The notes below the pieces were generated by a model. The model was not told where the DNA came from. It saw only the letters and a list, made by a program, of their open reading frames with translations, and did not search any database. The position numbers were made by a program, and so were the translations under genes. From contig NZ_ML119091.1 in NCBI RefSeq assembly GCF_003789055.1, forward strand, positions 108,751 to 172,750: 64,000 nucleotides of DNA, given 5' to 3'. How positions within the stretch are numbered: the stretch's first letter is position 1; each line of letters opens with the position of its first letter. This DNA comes from Histidinibacterium lentulum. GTDB taxonomy: Bacteria > Pseudomonadota > Alphaproteobacteria > Rhodobacterales > Rhodobacteraceae. This document shows, one piece after another, positions 1 through 8,890 of this stretch.

Positions 1-1
1 C

Positions 2-553
2 TGCGACGATGTCATGGCGAAGATCGGCAAGCCGCGGGGGCTCATCGACTATTTCGCGCTGCAGGACGAGGCGGCGGAGCGGGCGGGGGCCCCGCCGACG
101 CAGATCTGGCGGCATATCTTCCGACCGAGGACCATCGTCTACACCTCGCTCTGGTCGCTGGTGGGCGTGGCGCTGGTGGTGGCGCTCTTCGTCCGGCCCG
201 AGCTGGAGCTGACCGTCGCGGCGGTGCGGAACCCGACCTACGTCACCCTGTCGGACGGCACGGTGCGCAACGCCTACGAGGTGCGGCTGCGCAACAAGCA
301 CGGCGACGAGCGGCCGTTCCGCATCACCCTGACGGGCGATCCCGCGCTGCGCGTGACGCTGGAGGGCACGCCCTACGAGGCCGTGTCGGTGCCCGCGCAG
401 GAGATGGTGCTGCAGCGCGTCTATGTCACCGCACCCCCGGGTTCGGACCCGGCGGAGGGCGCACGCACGGAATTCCGGTTCTGGGTCACGGACATGACCA
501 ACGGCGAGCGCGCGCACCAGGACACCCATTTCGTCGGACGAGGAGAGGACTAG
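2..553 (+). CDS. ccoG: Cytochrome c oxidase accessory protein CcoG/FixG, C-terminal part (cut by window edge)
   Basis: Only the last 183 codons are present; the frame is open from base 2 (Cys-Asp-Asp-Val-Met...), so the ATG at 14 is internal. CcoG is a membrane ferredoxin-like protein that helps reduce and deliver copper to cbb3 oxidase. What is seen is the stretch after the last Fe-S cysteines (GKPRGLIDYF near residue 10), one hydrophobic segment (WSLVGVALVVALFV) and the C-terminal Ig-like FixG domain ending in TDMTNGERA. It is followed three bases later by ccoH, then ccoI and ccoS, the standard assembly order. The upstream part and the oxidase subunits lie outside the window. Confidence 0.93.
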   Translation, partial: CDDVMAKIGKPRGLIDYFALQDEAAERAGAPPTQIWRHIFRPRTIVYTSLWSLVGVALVVALFVRPELELTVAAVRNPTYVTLSDGTVRNAYEVRLRNKHGDERPFRITLTGDPALRVTLEGTPYEAVSVPAQEMVLQRVYVTAPPGSDPAEGARTEFRFWVTDMTNGERAHQDTHFVGRGED

Positions 554-556
554 GCC

Positions 557-1003
557 ATGGAGATCAGGGGTATCCACGTGCTGGGGGCGTTCGTCGGCGC
601 CTTCAGCATCATCATCGGGGTCAACCTGGTGCTGGCGACCCAGGCGGTCCGGACCTTTTCCGGCGTCGAGGTGAAGAATTCCTACGTCGCGAGCCAGGAA
701 TTCGACATCCGCCGCGCCGCGCAGGAGGCGCTGGGCTGGGACGTCGCCGTGACGCTGGAGGGCGACGAGCTGATCCTCGCGATCACCGACGAGGCCGGCG
801 CGCCGGTCACGCCGGAGCGGATCAGCGCGATCTTCGGCAAGGCAACCTCGGTGGCCTGGGACCAGTCGCCGGACTTCGCCTTTGACGGGCAGGTCCATCG
901 CGCCGTCGTCGACGGCGGGCCGGGCAACTGGAACCTCAGGATGACGGCACTGGCCGACAACGGTACGGAATTCCGTCAGCGCGTGATCGTGGACGTGCGC
1001 TGA
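557..1003 (+). CDS. ccoH: cbb3 oxidase assembly protein FixH/CcoH
   Basis: 148 residues with one N-terminal membrane anchor (about residues 8-28, VLGAFVGAFSIIIGVNLVLA) followed by a periplasmic beta-rich domain. FixH proteins are small single-pass proteins needed for stable cbb3 oxidase assembly, probably during copper insertion. The start ATG follows the ccoG stop by three bases, and its stop overlaps the ccoI start (TGATG), so the genes are translationally coupled. The TQAVRTFSGVEVKNSYVASQ region matches the family signature after the anchor (from memory of the family). Confidence 0.9.
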   Translation: MEIRGIHVLGAFVGAFSIIIGVNLVLATQAVRTFSGVEVKNSYVASQEFDIRRAAQEALGWDVAVTLEGDELILAITDEAGAPVTPERISAIFGKATSVAWDQSPDFAFDGQVHRAVVDGGPGNWNLRMTALADNGTEFRQRVIVDVR

Positions 1004-3186
1004 TGGCCTATGCCGAGGACGCGGGCGGCGGCGGCGCCTGTCCCGGATGCGTCGCGCTGCCGGAGATCGCCCGGCGGGCGGAAGAGGCGCGGCGGGCGGA
1101 GGGCCAGCAGGTGCAGCTGTCGCTGCCGACGATCCATTGCGCCGCCTGCATCTCGGGCGTCGAGCGGGGTCTCATGCAGATGCCGGGCGTCAACGACGTG
1201 CGAGTGAACCTGACGAGAAAGCGCGCGACGGTGCATGTGGCGGACGGGATCGACCCGGACGCGCTGGTGCGGCACCTGGGGCGGCTCGGCTTCGAGGCGA
1301 TGCCGCTCGACGGCGCCACGCTGTCCGCCGGGGAAAACGACCGGGCGGCGCGGGACCTGCTGATGCGGCTCGGCGTCTCGGGCTTTGCCATGATGAACGT
1401 GATGCTTCTGTCGGTGGCGGTCTGGTCCGGCGCGACGGATGCGACGCGCGACCTGTTTCACTGGCTGAGCGCCGCCATCGCGATCCCCACGGTGCTGTTC
1501 GCGGGCCAGCCGTTCTTTCGCTCGGCCGCGGCGGCGCTGGGCGCGCGGCGGCTCAACATGGACGTGCCCATTTCGCTGGCGATCCTGCTGGCGACGGGCG
1601 TGTCGCTGTCGGAGACGATCCTGAGCGGCAAGCACGCCTATTTCGACGCGGCGATCTCTCTGACCTTCTTCCTGCTGGCGGGGCGGTTCCTCGACCAGAA
1701 GATGCGGGGCACGGCGCGGTCTGCCGCCGCCGAGCTCGCCGCGCTCGAGGCGCCGCTGGCGCTGCGGATCGGGGGGGAGGGGACCGAGACGGTGCGCCTC
1801 GAGGAGGTCGCCGTGGGCGATCTCCTGCTGGTGCGGCCCGGGGCGAAGGTGCCGGTGGACGGCGTGGTCACGCAAGGGACGAGCGAGCTCGACCGGGCCT
1901 TCCTCACAGGCGAGACCGATCCGGTCGCCGTGGGCGAGGGCGAGACGCTGCGCGCGGGCGAGGTGAACCTGACCGGCCCGCTGACGATGCGGGCCACGGC
2001 GGTGGGGGAGGACACGCTGCTGCACGGCCTCGCCGACCTCGTGGCCGTCGCGGAGGAGGCGAAGAGCCGCTACAATTCCATCGCCAACCGGGCGAGCAGG
2101 ATCTATTCGCCGCTCGTGCACATCATGGCGCTGGCAGGGTTCGTGACCTGGATGAGCGCCACGGGCGATTTCCGCACCTCGATGATGATCGCGGTGTCGC
2201 TGCTGATCATCACATGCCCCTGCGCCCTGGGCCTGGCGGTACCGGCGGTGTCGACCGTGGCCTCGGGCAAGCTGTTCCGGCTGGGGATGCTGGTCAAGCA
2301 CGGCACGGCGCTGGAGAGGCTGTCGGAGGTGTCCCACGTCGTGTTCGACAAGACCGGGACGCTGACGCTGGGCCGGCCGGCGCTCGTCGGCCCTGACGGG
2401 CTGCCTCGCGAGACGCTGGCGCTGGCGGCGGCGTTGGCCGCGGGGTCGGACCATCCGCGCTCGCGCGCCATCGCGGCGGCGGCGGAGTTGCGGGACCTGC
2501 CGAAGGTGCGCGTGACGGACATCCGCGAGACGCCGGGCTATGGCGTCGAGGGGCTTTGGCAGGGGCGCCGGGTGCGGCTGGGACGGGCGGCCTGGGTCGG
2601 TGCGGAGGGATCGGGGACGGTTCTGTCGGTCGAGGGTGAGGCGCCGGTGGCGCTGGAGTTCGAGGACGTGCTGCGCCCCGGCGCGGCGAAGCTGGTGGCC
2701 GCTCTGAAAGCGAAGGGCGTGCCGGTCACGCTGCTGTCGGGCGACGCGGAGGCGCCGGTGCGCGCGCTGGCGGACGAGCTGGGGATAGAGGACTGGCAGG
2801 CGGCGATGCTGCCGGGCGAGAAGGCGGAGGCCATCGACGGTCTGACGGCGGGCGGCGCCAGGGTACTGATGGTGGGCGACGGGCTGAACGATGTGGGCGC
2901 GCTGGCGGCGGCGCATGTGTCGATCGCCCCGGCCTCGGCGCTGGAGGCCACGCGGGTGGCCGCCGACATGGTGCTGGTGGCGGGGGATCTCGGCAATGTC
3001 GCAGAGGCGATGCGGATCGCCCGGGTCGCGCAGCGGCGGATCAAGGAGAATTTCGCGGCGGCGGCGCTGTACAACGTGGTCTGCGTGCCGATCGCCTTCA
3101 TGGGGTTCGCCAGCCCCTTGGCGGCGGCGATCGCGATGTCTACCTCCTCCATCGTGGTGTCGGTGAACGCGTTGAGGACCCGCTGA
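1003..3186 (+). CDS. ccoI: Copper-translocating P1B-type ATPase for cbb3 oxidase (CcoI/FixI)
   Basis: 727 residues. It exports Cu+ to the periplasm for the CuB site of cbb3 oxidase. Visible motifs: CPGC at 13-16, a heavy-metal-associated domain with CAAC at 46-49, the membrane metal site CPC at 405-407, the phosphorylation motif DKTGT beginning at Asp449, and the hinge GDGLND near 625-630. The length is usual for FixI-type ATPases. The position between ccoH and ccoS, with one-base overlaps at both ends, separates it from a general CopA. No defect is seen. Confidence 0.95.
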   Translation: MAYAEDAGGGGACPGCVALPEIARRAEEARRAEGQQVQLSLPTIHCAACISGVERGLMQMPGVNDVRVNLTRKRATVHVADGIDPDALVRHLGRLGFEAMPLDGATLSAGENDRAARDLLMRLGVSGFAMMNVMLLSVAVWSGATDATRDLFHWLSAAIAIPTVLFAGQPFFRSAAAALGARRLNMDVPISLAILLATGVSLSETILSGKHAYFDAAISLTFFLLAGRFLDQKMRGTARSAAAELAALEAPLALRIGGEGTETVRLEEVAVGDLLLVRPGAKVPVDGVVTQGTSELDRAFLTGETDPVAVGEGETLRAGEVNLTGPLTMRATAVGEDTLLHGLADLVAVAEEAKSRYNSIANRASRIYSPLVHIMALAGFVTWMSATGDFRTSMMIAVSLLIITCPCALGLAVPAVSTVASGKLFRLGMLVKHGTALERLSEVSHVVFDKTGTLTLGRPALVGPDGLPRETLALAAALAAGSDHPRSRAIAAAAELRDLPKVRVTDIRETPGYGVEGLWQGRRVRLGRAAWVGAEGSGTVLSVEGEAPVALEFEDVLRPGAAKLVAALKAKGVPVTLLSGDAEAPVRALADELGIEDWQAAMLPGEKAEAIDGLTAGGARVLMVGDGLNDVGALAAAHVSIAPASALEATRVAADMVLVAGDLGNVAEAMRIARVAQRRIKENFAAAALYNVVCVPIAFMGFASPLAAAIAMSTSSIVVSVNALRTR

Positions 3187-3344
3187 TGGATGTGCTGGCC
3201 ATTCTGATCCCGGTGTCGCTGGGTCTGGGGCTTCTGGGCCTCGGTGCCTTCTGGTGGACGCTGAGGTCGAAGCAGTACGACGATCCGGACGGGGACCGGC
3301 ACAGGATCCTGTCGGACGATTACGACGACCAGCCGAAGAGGTGA
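3186..3344 (+). CDS. ccoS: cbb3-type cytochrome oxidase assembly protein CcoS
   Basis: 52 residues, starting at the ATG that overlaps the ccoI stop (TGATG). One membrane span (about residues 3-25, rich in Leu and Gly), then the short basic/acidic tail SKQYDDPDGDRHRIL. The CcoS family is 45-65 residues with one span and a Tyr-Asp-Asp motif after the membrane, and is needed to give an active cbb3 oxidase with its cofactors. It is the last gene of the ccoGHIS operon; GC-rich hairpins follow at once. Confidence 0.93.
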   Translation: MDVLAILIPVSLGLGLLGLGAFWWTLRSKQYDDPDGDRHRILSDDYDDQPKR

Positions 3345-3350
3345 GGGCAG

Positions 3351-3431
3351 GGGTGCCGGGCCGAGGCCCGGCCTACGGCCTTGCGGAACGGTCGGGTTCT
3401 TGCGGGGGTGCCGGGCCGAGGCCCGGCCTAC
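3351..3431. repeat. Two copies of a GC-rich hairpin repeat
   Basis: The element gggtgccgggccgaggcccg plus gcctac occurs at about 3351-3376 and again at 3406-3431. Each copy contains the stem GCCGGGC-CGAG-GCCCGGC. A related hairpin (gccgggccacggcccggc) is seen at about 47449-47466, also just after a stop codon. These look like REP-type intergenic repeats; here they lie between the ends of the convergent ccoS and aroQ genes and could also act in transcript ending. Confidence 0.7.
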
Positions 3432-3460
3432 ATCTTCGCGACCCTGTTGGGCTTTGGCGT

Positions 3461-3482
3461 AAGCCGGGTTTCAGCCCGGCTT
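3461..3482 (-). terminator. Hairpin overlapping the aroQ stop codon
   Basis: AAGCCGGG-tttcag-CCCGGCTT is a perfect 8-bp stem with a six-base loop. It includes the aroQ stop codon (3471-3473 on the minus strand). There is no T-run after it on either strand, so a classic intrinsic terminator is not proven. Confidence 0.4.
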
Positions 3483-3920
3483 GGCCCCCGGAACGAGGCT
3501 GGCCATGCGGCGCAGGGCGAGTGTGTAGCCCTCGGTGCCGAAACCCGCGATGACTCCGTCCGCGCGCAGCGAGACGTAGGAGTGGCGGCGGAAGTCCTCG
3601 CGCCTGTGCACGTTCGAGACATGGACCTCGATTACCGGCCCGTCGAAGGCGTTGAGCGCGTCGAGGATGGCAATGGAGGTGTGGGTATAGGCGCCCGGGT
3701 TGATGACGATGCCCGCCGCCGTGCCGCGTGCCTCCTGGATCCAGTCGACGAGCTGGCCCTCGTGGTTCGACTGGCGCAGGTCGGTGTCGAGGCCGAGGGA
3801 CGTGCCGAGCGAGGCGCAGGCGGCGGCGACGTCGTCCAGGGTCTCGCGGCCGTAGATCTCGGGCTGGCGGGCGCCGAGGAGGTTCAGGTTGGGGCCGTTG
3901 AGGATCAGGATCTTGGGCAT
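3471..3920 (-). CDS. aroQ: Type II 3-dehydroquinate dehydratase
   Basis: 149 residues. Catalyses dehydration of 3-dehydroquinate to 3-dehydroshikimate (shikimate pathway, or quinate breakdown) in the cytoplasm. Clear family motifs: [18 protein letters not shown] at the N-terminus (with the catalytic Tyr), [25 protein letters not shown] (substrate Asn) and EVHVSN with the catalytic His. The length is typical of the dodecameric type II enzyme. It starts eight bases after the stop of the sugar kinase gene and is probably co-transcribed with it. Confidence 0.96.
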   Translation of the reverse strand: MPKILILNGPNLNLLGARQPEIYGRETLDDVAAACASLGTSLGLDTDLRQSNHEGQLVDWIQEARGTAAGIVINPGAYTHTSIAILDALNAFDGPVIEVHVSNVHRREDFRRHSYVSLRADGVIAGFGTEGYTLALRRMASLVPGAKPG

Positions 3921-3927
3921 GTCGGGA

Positions 3928-4827
3928 CTATTGCCCGGCGGCGTCCTGCCGTCCAGCGGGGACGAGCGCGCCCTTGCCCTGCACCACGCGGGAGGCGAGG
4001 GCGTGGGCCCGTCGGACGGCGTCCCGCGGGTCTGCGCCGCAGAGGCGGGCGGCGAGGTAGCCTGCGTTGAAGCTGTCGCCCGCGCCGGTGGTGTCGACGG
4101 GATCGACCTTCGGCAGTTCCGTCACCGTCTCGCCGGTGCCCAGCGCGACGGGGCCGCCGCCGGTCTTGACCACGGTCTCGGGGCCGATGGCGGCGTAGCG
4201 GGCGGCGGTCGCGTCGGGGGTGTCGTCGCCGAAGAGGGCGGCCTCGTCGTCGGCGGAGGGCAGGACATAGGCGGCGGCGCGGGCGGCGTCCTCGCCCCAG
4301 GCGCGGGCGGTGTCCGCGTCCTCCCAGAGGCGGGGGCGGTAGTTCGAATCGTAGGCCAGCGGCACACCCGCGGCGGCGATGCGCTGCAGCAGCGCGGCGC
4401 GGCGGTCCTCGGCGAGGATCGCGAGGGTGATGCCGGAGAGGTAGGCGAGCGCCGCGCCGTCCAGGGCTGCATCGAGCGCGTCCTCGTCGTCGGCGAGGTG
4501 GCGCGCGGCGGAGGTGGCGCGCCAGTAGGTGAAGCTGCGCTCTCCCTTGTCGAGGGAAATGGCGTAGAGCCCGGGGCCGTGGGCCGGATCGCGCGTGATA
4601 TGGCCCGTGCCGATGCCCGAGGAGGCGATGAAGCGGGCGATGCGGTCCGAGAAGGGATCGGTGCCGAGGCGGGTGAGGTAGTCGACCTGCCAGTCCGCGG
4701 CGAGCAGCTCGCGCAGGTACCAGGCGGTGTTCAGCGTGTCTCCGGCCACGCCCATGCGCCAGAGATCGGGCTCGGGCGCCTCGGACAGCTCGAGCATGGC
4801 TTCGCCGATGCAGACGATGCGGGGCAT
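3928..4827 (-). CDS. kdgK: PfkB-family sugar kinase, probably 2-keto-3-deoxygluconate kinase
   Basis: 299 residues. The start at 4827 ([12 protein letters not shown]) is preferred because a strong GGGAGG lies just before it; an upstream in-frame ATG at 4848 lacks this. PfkB family: N-terminal [11 protein letters not shown], a [10 protein letters not shown] substrate loop, and the C-terminal [15 protein letters not shown] signature with the catalytic Asp. The N-terminal pattern resembles KdgK, which phosphorylates 2-keto-3-deoxy-D-gluconate in the Entner-Doudoroff or pectin route. The substrate is inferred from overall pattern only. The downstream neighbour aroQ does not help to define it. Confidence 0.8.
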   Translation of the reverse strand: MPRIVCIGEAMLELSEAPEPDLWRMGVAGDTLNTAWYLRELLAADWQVDYLTRLGTDPFSDRIARFIASSGIGTGHITRDPAHGPGLYAISLDKGERSFTYWRATSAARHLADDEDALDAALDGAALAYLSGITLAILAEDRRAALLQRIAAAGVPLAYDSNYRPRLWEDADTARAWGEDAARAAAYVLPSADDEAALFGDDTPDATAARYAAIGPETVVKTGGGPVALGTGETVTELPKVDPVDTTGAGDSFNAGYLAARLCGADPRDAVRRAHALASRVVQGKGALVPAGRQDAAGQ

Positions 4828-4879
4828 TTCGGTCCTCCCGGCGCGCACCCTACCCGGCAGGCGGGCAGGGGCAAGGCGG

Positions 4880-5095
4880 TCAGGCGGGTTCGCGGATCTG
4901 TGCGGCGGCCTCGATGACCAGCGGGTTCAGGCCCGCGCCGCCCGCCGCGATGTGGTCGAGGAGCTGGCGGCGCATGCGCGGCTCCCAGAAGTCGTTGACA
5001 TGGGCGGCGACGCGGGCGGCGCGGTCCGCCTCGGGCTGGCTCGCGAAGAAGGTGGCGATCTGGTTCGCCATGGTCACCATCTTCTCAGGCGACAT
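4880..5095 (-). CDS. fdsD: Formate dehydrogenase delta subunit FdsD
   Basis: 71 residues, last gene of the fds operon, overlapping the end of fdhD by 11 bases. The FdsD family is a 60-80 residue protein found at this place in NAD-dependent molybdenum formate dehydrogenase operons and is thought to help assembly or stability. Seen here: MVTMANQIATFFASQPE at the N-terminus and HVNDFWEPRMRRQLLDH in the middle, both characteristic. It has no cofactor-binding cysteines. Confidence 0.92.
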   Translation of the reverse strand: MSPEKMVTMANQIATFFASQPEADRAARVAAHVNDFWEPRMRRQLLDHIAAGGAGLNPLVIEAAAQIREPA

Positions 5096-5900
5096 CGGCG
5101 GCCTCCGTCAGGATGCGGTGGGGATGGGCGTAGAGATCGACGCCGCCGGCCCGCGCGAAGGCGGCGAGCGTCAGGCCGCAGCCCTCGGCCAGCCTGAGGG
5201 CATGGGCGGTGGGGGCGGAGACGGCCACGAGCACCGGGCAGCCGGCCATGGCGGTCTTCTGCACCATTTCGGTGGAGACGCGGCTGGTCAGCACGATGGC
5301 GCCTTGCCCCGCGTCGATCCCGGCGCGGGCCAGCGCGCCGATCAGCTTGTCGAGCGCGTTGTGCCGGCCGACATCCTCGCGCGCCAGGACGATGCCCTCG
5401 CCGGGCAGCAGGAAGCCTGCGGCATGGACGGCGCGGGTCAGGTCGTGGAGCGGCTGGTGGCCGCGCAGGTCGTCCGCGGCGTTCGTGATCTCGGCGGCGG
5501 TGAAGCGCGCGCCCTCCGGCACGGCGGGCAGGGCGCGGGTCGCCTCATCGAGGCTGTCGATGCCGCAGAGGCCGCAGCCCACGGGGCCGGCCATGGCGCG
5601 GCGCCTGCGGGCGAGGGCCGCGCGGCGGTGCTCGGGCAGCCAGAGGCGGGCCTCGATGCCGCGCGGATGCAGCAAGACCTCCACCTCGCCGATCTCGCCG
5701 GCCTCGGCGAAGCCCTCGGTCAGGGTGAAGCCCACCGCGAAATCCGCGATGTCGGCGGGGGTCGCCATCATCACGGCCTGGGTCGAGCCGTCGTAGACCA
5801 GCGCCACCGGCGTCTCCTCGGGCAGGGTCCGCGTCACATCGCGCGCGCCCTCGGGCCGGATCGCGCGGCCCCGGGCGGTCTCTGCCCGCCGCCAGGTCAT
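5085..5900 (-). CDS. fdhD: Formate dehydrogenase sulfurtransferase FdhD/FdsC
   Basis: 271 residues, starting at the ATG that overlaps the fdsA stop (ATGA). FdhD carries sulfur from a cysteine desulfurase to the molybdenum cofactor of formate dehydrogenase. The two-cysteine loop VGCGLCGIDSL is visible near residue 115, and the family motifs REDVGRHNALDKLIG and LTSRVSTEMVQKTAMAG follow. The chain runs to a typical C-terminus (DLYAHPHRIL). It is coupled with fdsA upstream and fdsD downstream. Confidence 0.95.
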   Translation of the reverse strand: MTWRRAETARGRAIRPEGARDVTRTLPEETPVALVYDGSTQAVMMATPADIADFAVGFTLTEGFAEAGEIGEVEVLLHPRGIEARLWLPEHRRAALARRRRAMAGPVGCGLCGIDSLDEATRALPAVPEGARFTAAEITNAADDLRGHQPLHDLTRAVHAAGFLLPGEGIVLAREDVGRHNALDKLIGALARAGIDAGQGAIVLTSRVSTEMVQKTAMAGCPVLVAVSAPTAHALRLAEGCGLTLAAFARAGGVDLYAHPHRILTEAADVA

Positions 5901-8776
5901 TCCGCCGCCGGAAGCACGCGGCGCGAGCGGGTCGAGAAGGCGTCGTAGCTCTCCTGCCAGTCGGTCGGCCCGTTGGAGGCGGAGACCTGCACCGCCGTCA
6001 CCTTGTATTCCGGGCAGTTCGTCGCCCAGTCGGAATAGTCGGTGGTGATGACGTTGGCCTGTGTGCCGGGATGGTGGAAGGTCGTGTAGACGACGCCGGG
6101 CGCCACGCGGTCGGTGAGGGTCGCGCGGAGCGACGTCTCGCCCGAGCGGGAGGCGAGCTTGACCCAGTCGCCCTCCTTGATGCCGCGCAGTTCGGCGTCG
6201 TGGGGGTGGATCTCCAGCAGGTCCTCCGAGTGCCAGACGCTGTTGGCCGTGCGCCGGGTCTGGGCGCCGACGTTGTATTGCGACAGGATCCGCCCCGTCG
6301 TCAGCAGGAGCGGAAAGCGCGGGCCGGTCCTTTCGTCCGTTGGCACGTATTCGGTGACGATGAACCGTCCCTTGCCGCGCACGAAGCCGTCCACATGCAT
6401 GAGCGGCGTGCCTTCGGGATGGGCCGCGTTGCAGGGCCACTGGACGCTGCCCTTCTCCTCCAGCAGTTCGTAGCTGACGCCGGCGAAGCTGGGCGTGGTG
6501 GCGGCGATCTCGTCCATGATCTGGGAGGGATGTGTGTAGGTCCAGCCCGCGCCGAGAGCGTTCGCCAGAAGCTGCGTCACCTCCCAGTCGGCGTAGCCGT
6601 TCCGGGGCTTCATCACCTCGCGGACCCGGTTGATGCGCCGCTCGGCATTGGTGAAGGTCCCGTCCTTCTCGAGGAAGGTGCTGCCCGGCAGGAAGACATG
6701 GGCGTAATTCGCGGTCTCGTTCAGGAACAGATCGTGGACGATGACGCAGTCCATGGCGGCGAGGCCCGCCGAGACGTGCTTCGTGTCGGGGTCCGACTGC
6801 AGGATGTCCTCGCCCTGGACATAGAGCGCCTTGAAGGTCCCCTCCACGGCGGCGTCGAGCATGTTGGGGATGCGGAGGCCCGGTTCGGGGTCGATCTCCA
6901 CGCCCCAGAGCGCCTCGTAGATGGCGCGCACCTCCGGGCTCTTCACATGCCGGTAGCCCGGCAATTCGTGCGGGAAGCTGCCCATGTCGCAGGAGCCTTG
7001 CACGTTGTTCTGGCCCCGGAGCGGGTTCACCCCGGTGCCCGCGCGGCCCACGTTGCCGGTCAGCATGGCGAGGTTGGCGATGCCCATGACGGTGGTGGAG
7101 CCCTGGCTGTGCTCGGTCACGCCGAGGCCGTAGTAGATCGCCCCGTTGCCGCCCGTGGCATAGAGCCGGGCCGCGGCGCGCAGCTCGGCCGCGGGCACGC
7201 CGGTGAGCATCTCGGTGGCCTCGGGCGCATGGCGCGGATCGGAGATGAAGGCGGCGTAGTCCTGGAACTCGTCCCAGTCGCAGCGGGCGCGGATGAAGGC
7301 CTCGTCCATGAGCCCCTCGGTGACGATGACATGGGCCATGGCCGAGACGACCGCCACGTTGGTGCCGGGTCTGAGCGGCAGGTGGTGGGCGGCTTCGATG
7401 TGCGGCTGGCGCACGAGGTCGATGCGGCGCGGGTCGATGACGATGAGCTTCGCGCCCTGCCGCAGGCGCTTCTTCAGGCGGGAGGCGAAGACGGGATGCC
7501 CGTCGGTGGGGTTGGCGCCGATGACGACCACGACATCGGCCTGCGCCACGCTGTCGAAATCCTGCGTGCCGGCGGAAGTGCCGAAGGTCTGGCCGAGGCC
7601 ATAGCCCGTGGGCGAATGGCAGACCCGCGCGCAGGTGTCGGTGTTGTTGTTGCGGAATACCGCGCGGGCGAGCTTCTGGACGAGATAGGTTTCCTCGTTG
7701 GTGCAGCGGCTCGAGGTGATGACGCCCAGGGCCTTCTGGCCGCGGGTCTCGGCGATGGCGGTCAGGCGCCGGGCGGTGAAGGCCATGGCCTCCTCCCAGC
7801 TCACCTCGCGCCAGGGGTCATGGATGCTGTCGCGGATCATCGGGCTGAGGATGCGGTCGCCGTGGCTGGCATAGCCATAGGCGAAGCGGCCCTTGACGCA
7901 GCTGTGGCCCCGGTTGGCCTTGCCGTGCTTCCAGGGGGTCATGCGCACCAGCCGGTCCCCGTTGAGCTCCGCCTTGAACGAACAGCCGACGCCGCAATAG
8001 GCGCAGGTGGTGATCACGCTGCGCGTGGGCGTACCGAGCTCGATGACGGATTTCTCCTGCAGCGTGGCGGTGGGGCAGGCCTGAACGCAGGCGCCGCAGG
8101 AGACGCAGTCCGAGGACATGAAGTCGTCGCCGGCCATGCCCGCCGAGACGCGGCTGTCGAAGCCCCGGCCCTCTATCGTCAGGGCGAAGGTCCCCTGCAC
8201 CTCCTCGCAGGCCCGGACGCAGCGCGAGCAGACGATGCATTTCGCGGGATCGTAGGTGAAATAGGGGTTGCTGTCGTCCTCGGCGATGTAGAGCGGGTTC
8301 TCGTGGCCGCCCTGACGGGTCTCGAAATGGTTGTCCCCCGCCTCGTAGCGCACGTCGCGCAGGCCCACGGCGCCGGCCATGTCCTGCAGCTCGCAATCGC
8401 CGTTGGCCGCGCAGGTCAGGCAGTCGAGCGGGTGGTCGGAGATGTAGAGCTCCATCACCCCCTTGCGGAGCTTCATGAGCCGGTCGGACTGGGTGCGCAC
8501 GACCATGCCCTCGGCCACGGGCGTGGTGCAGGAGGCGGGCGTGCCGCGCCGCCCCTCGATCTCCACCACGCAGAGCCGGCAGGAGCCGAAGGCCTCCACG
8601 CTGTCGGTGGCGCAGAGCTTGGGGATCTGCAGCCCCGCCTCCGCCGCCGCCCGCATCACGCTCGTGCCCTCGGGCACGGTCACTGCAAAGCCGTCCACGG
8701 TCAGCGTCACCGGCGCGCCGGTCTTCGCGGGCGTGCCCATGTCCCGGTCGTCCCAGGGAATGACGAAATCCTTCAT
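5897..8776 (-). CDS. fdsA: NAD-dependent formate dehydrogenase, catalytic alpha subunit FdsA
   Basis: 959 residues. Oxidises formate to CO2 at a bis-MGD molybdenum centre. From the N-terminus: a [2Fe-2S] domain (Cys55, 66, 69, 83), a His-Cys Fe-S segment (DHPLDCLTCAANGDCELQ), two ferredoxin-like 4Fe-4S motifs (CIVCSRCVRAC and CVSCGACVQAC), the cluster of the molybdopterin domain (CAYCGVGC), and the active-site stretch NNTDTCARVCHSPTG with the Mo ligand Cys. The length and order match FdsA of Cupriavidus/Rhodobacter type. It is separated from fdsB by 114 bases with hairpins. The electrons pass to FdsB/FdsG and NAD+. Confidence 0.97.
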   Translation of the reverse strand: MKDFVIPWDDRDMGTPAKTGAPVTLTVDGFAVTVPEGTSVMRAAAEAGLQIPKLCATDSVEAFGSCRLCVVEIEGRRGTPASCTTPVAEGMVVRTQSDRLMKLRKGVMELYISDHPLDCLTCAANGDCELQDMAGAVGLRDVRYEAGDNHFETRQGGHENPLYIAEDDSNPYFTYDPAKCIVCSRCVRACEEVQGTFALTIEGRGFDSRVSAGMAGDDFMSSDCVSCGACVQACPTATLQEKSVIELGTPTRSVITTCAYCGVGCSFKAELNGDRLVRMTPWKHGKANRGHSCVKGRFAYGYASHGDRILSPMIRDSIHDPWREVSWEEAMAFTARRLTAIAETRGQKALGVITSSRCTNEETYLVQKLARAVFRNNNTDTCARVCHSPTGYGLGQTFGTSAGTQDFDSVAQADVVVVIGANPTDGHPVFASRLKKRLRQGAKLIVIDPRRIDLVRQPHIEAAHHLPLRPGTNVAVVSAMAHVIVTEGLMDEAFIRARCDWDEFQDYAAFISDPRHAPEATEMLTGVPAAELRAAARLYATGGNGAIYYGLGVTEHSQGSTTVMGIANLAMLTGNVGRAGTGVNPLRGQNNVQGSCDMGSFPHELPGYRHVKSPEVRAIYEALWGVEIDPEPGLRIPNMLDAAVEGTFKALYVQGEDILQSDPDTKHVSAGLAAMDCVIVHDLFLNETANYAHVFLPGSTFLEKDGTFTNAERRINRVREVMKPRNGYADWEVTQLLANALGAGWTYTHPSQIMDEIAATTPSFAGVSYELLEEKGSVQWPCNAAHPEGTPLMHVDGFVRGKGRFIVTEYVPTDERTGPRFPLLLTTGRILSQYNVGAQTRRTANSVWHSEDLLEIHPHDAELRGIKEGDWVKLASRSGETSLRATLTDRVAPGVVYTTFHHPGTQANVITTDYSDWATNCPEYKVTAVQVSASNGPTDWQESYDAFSTRSRRVLPAAE

Positions 8777-8825
8777 CTCACGACTCCGTGGTCTTCATCT
8801 GGCCGGAAATACTCCCGGAGGGGGT

Positions 8826-8873
8826 CCGGGGGAGGCGGAGCCTCCCCCGGCGTGTCGCCGCCGCAGGCGGCGA
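8826..8873. repeat. REP-like double hairpin inside the fds operon
   Basis: Two perfect stems lie side by side between fdsB and fdsA: CCGGGGGAGGC-GGA-GCCTCCCCCGG (8826-8850) and TCGCCGCC-GCA-GGCGGCGA (8855-8873). This hairpin type is common between genes in Rhodobacterales (from memory). Inside an operon it may protect the upstream fdsGB message or lower fdsA read-through. Confidence 0.75.
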
Positions 8874-8890
8874 AACCCGCATGACCGCGC

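Noticed and set aside
6071..8884. Long open frame of 937 codons antisense to fdsA
   Set aside because: Composition is Ala/Gly/Arg/Val/His-rich as expected for a codon-mirror of a GC-rich gene; no ribosome site and no motifs. fdsA on the other strand has all its cofactor motifs.
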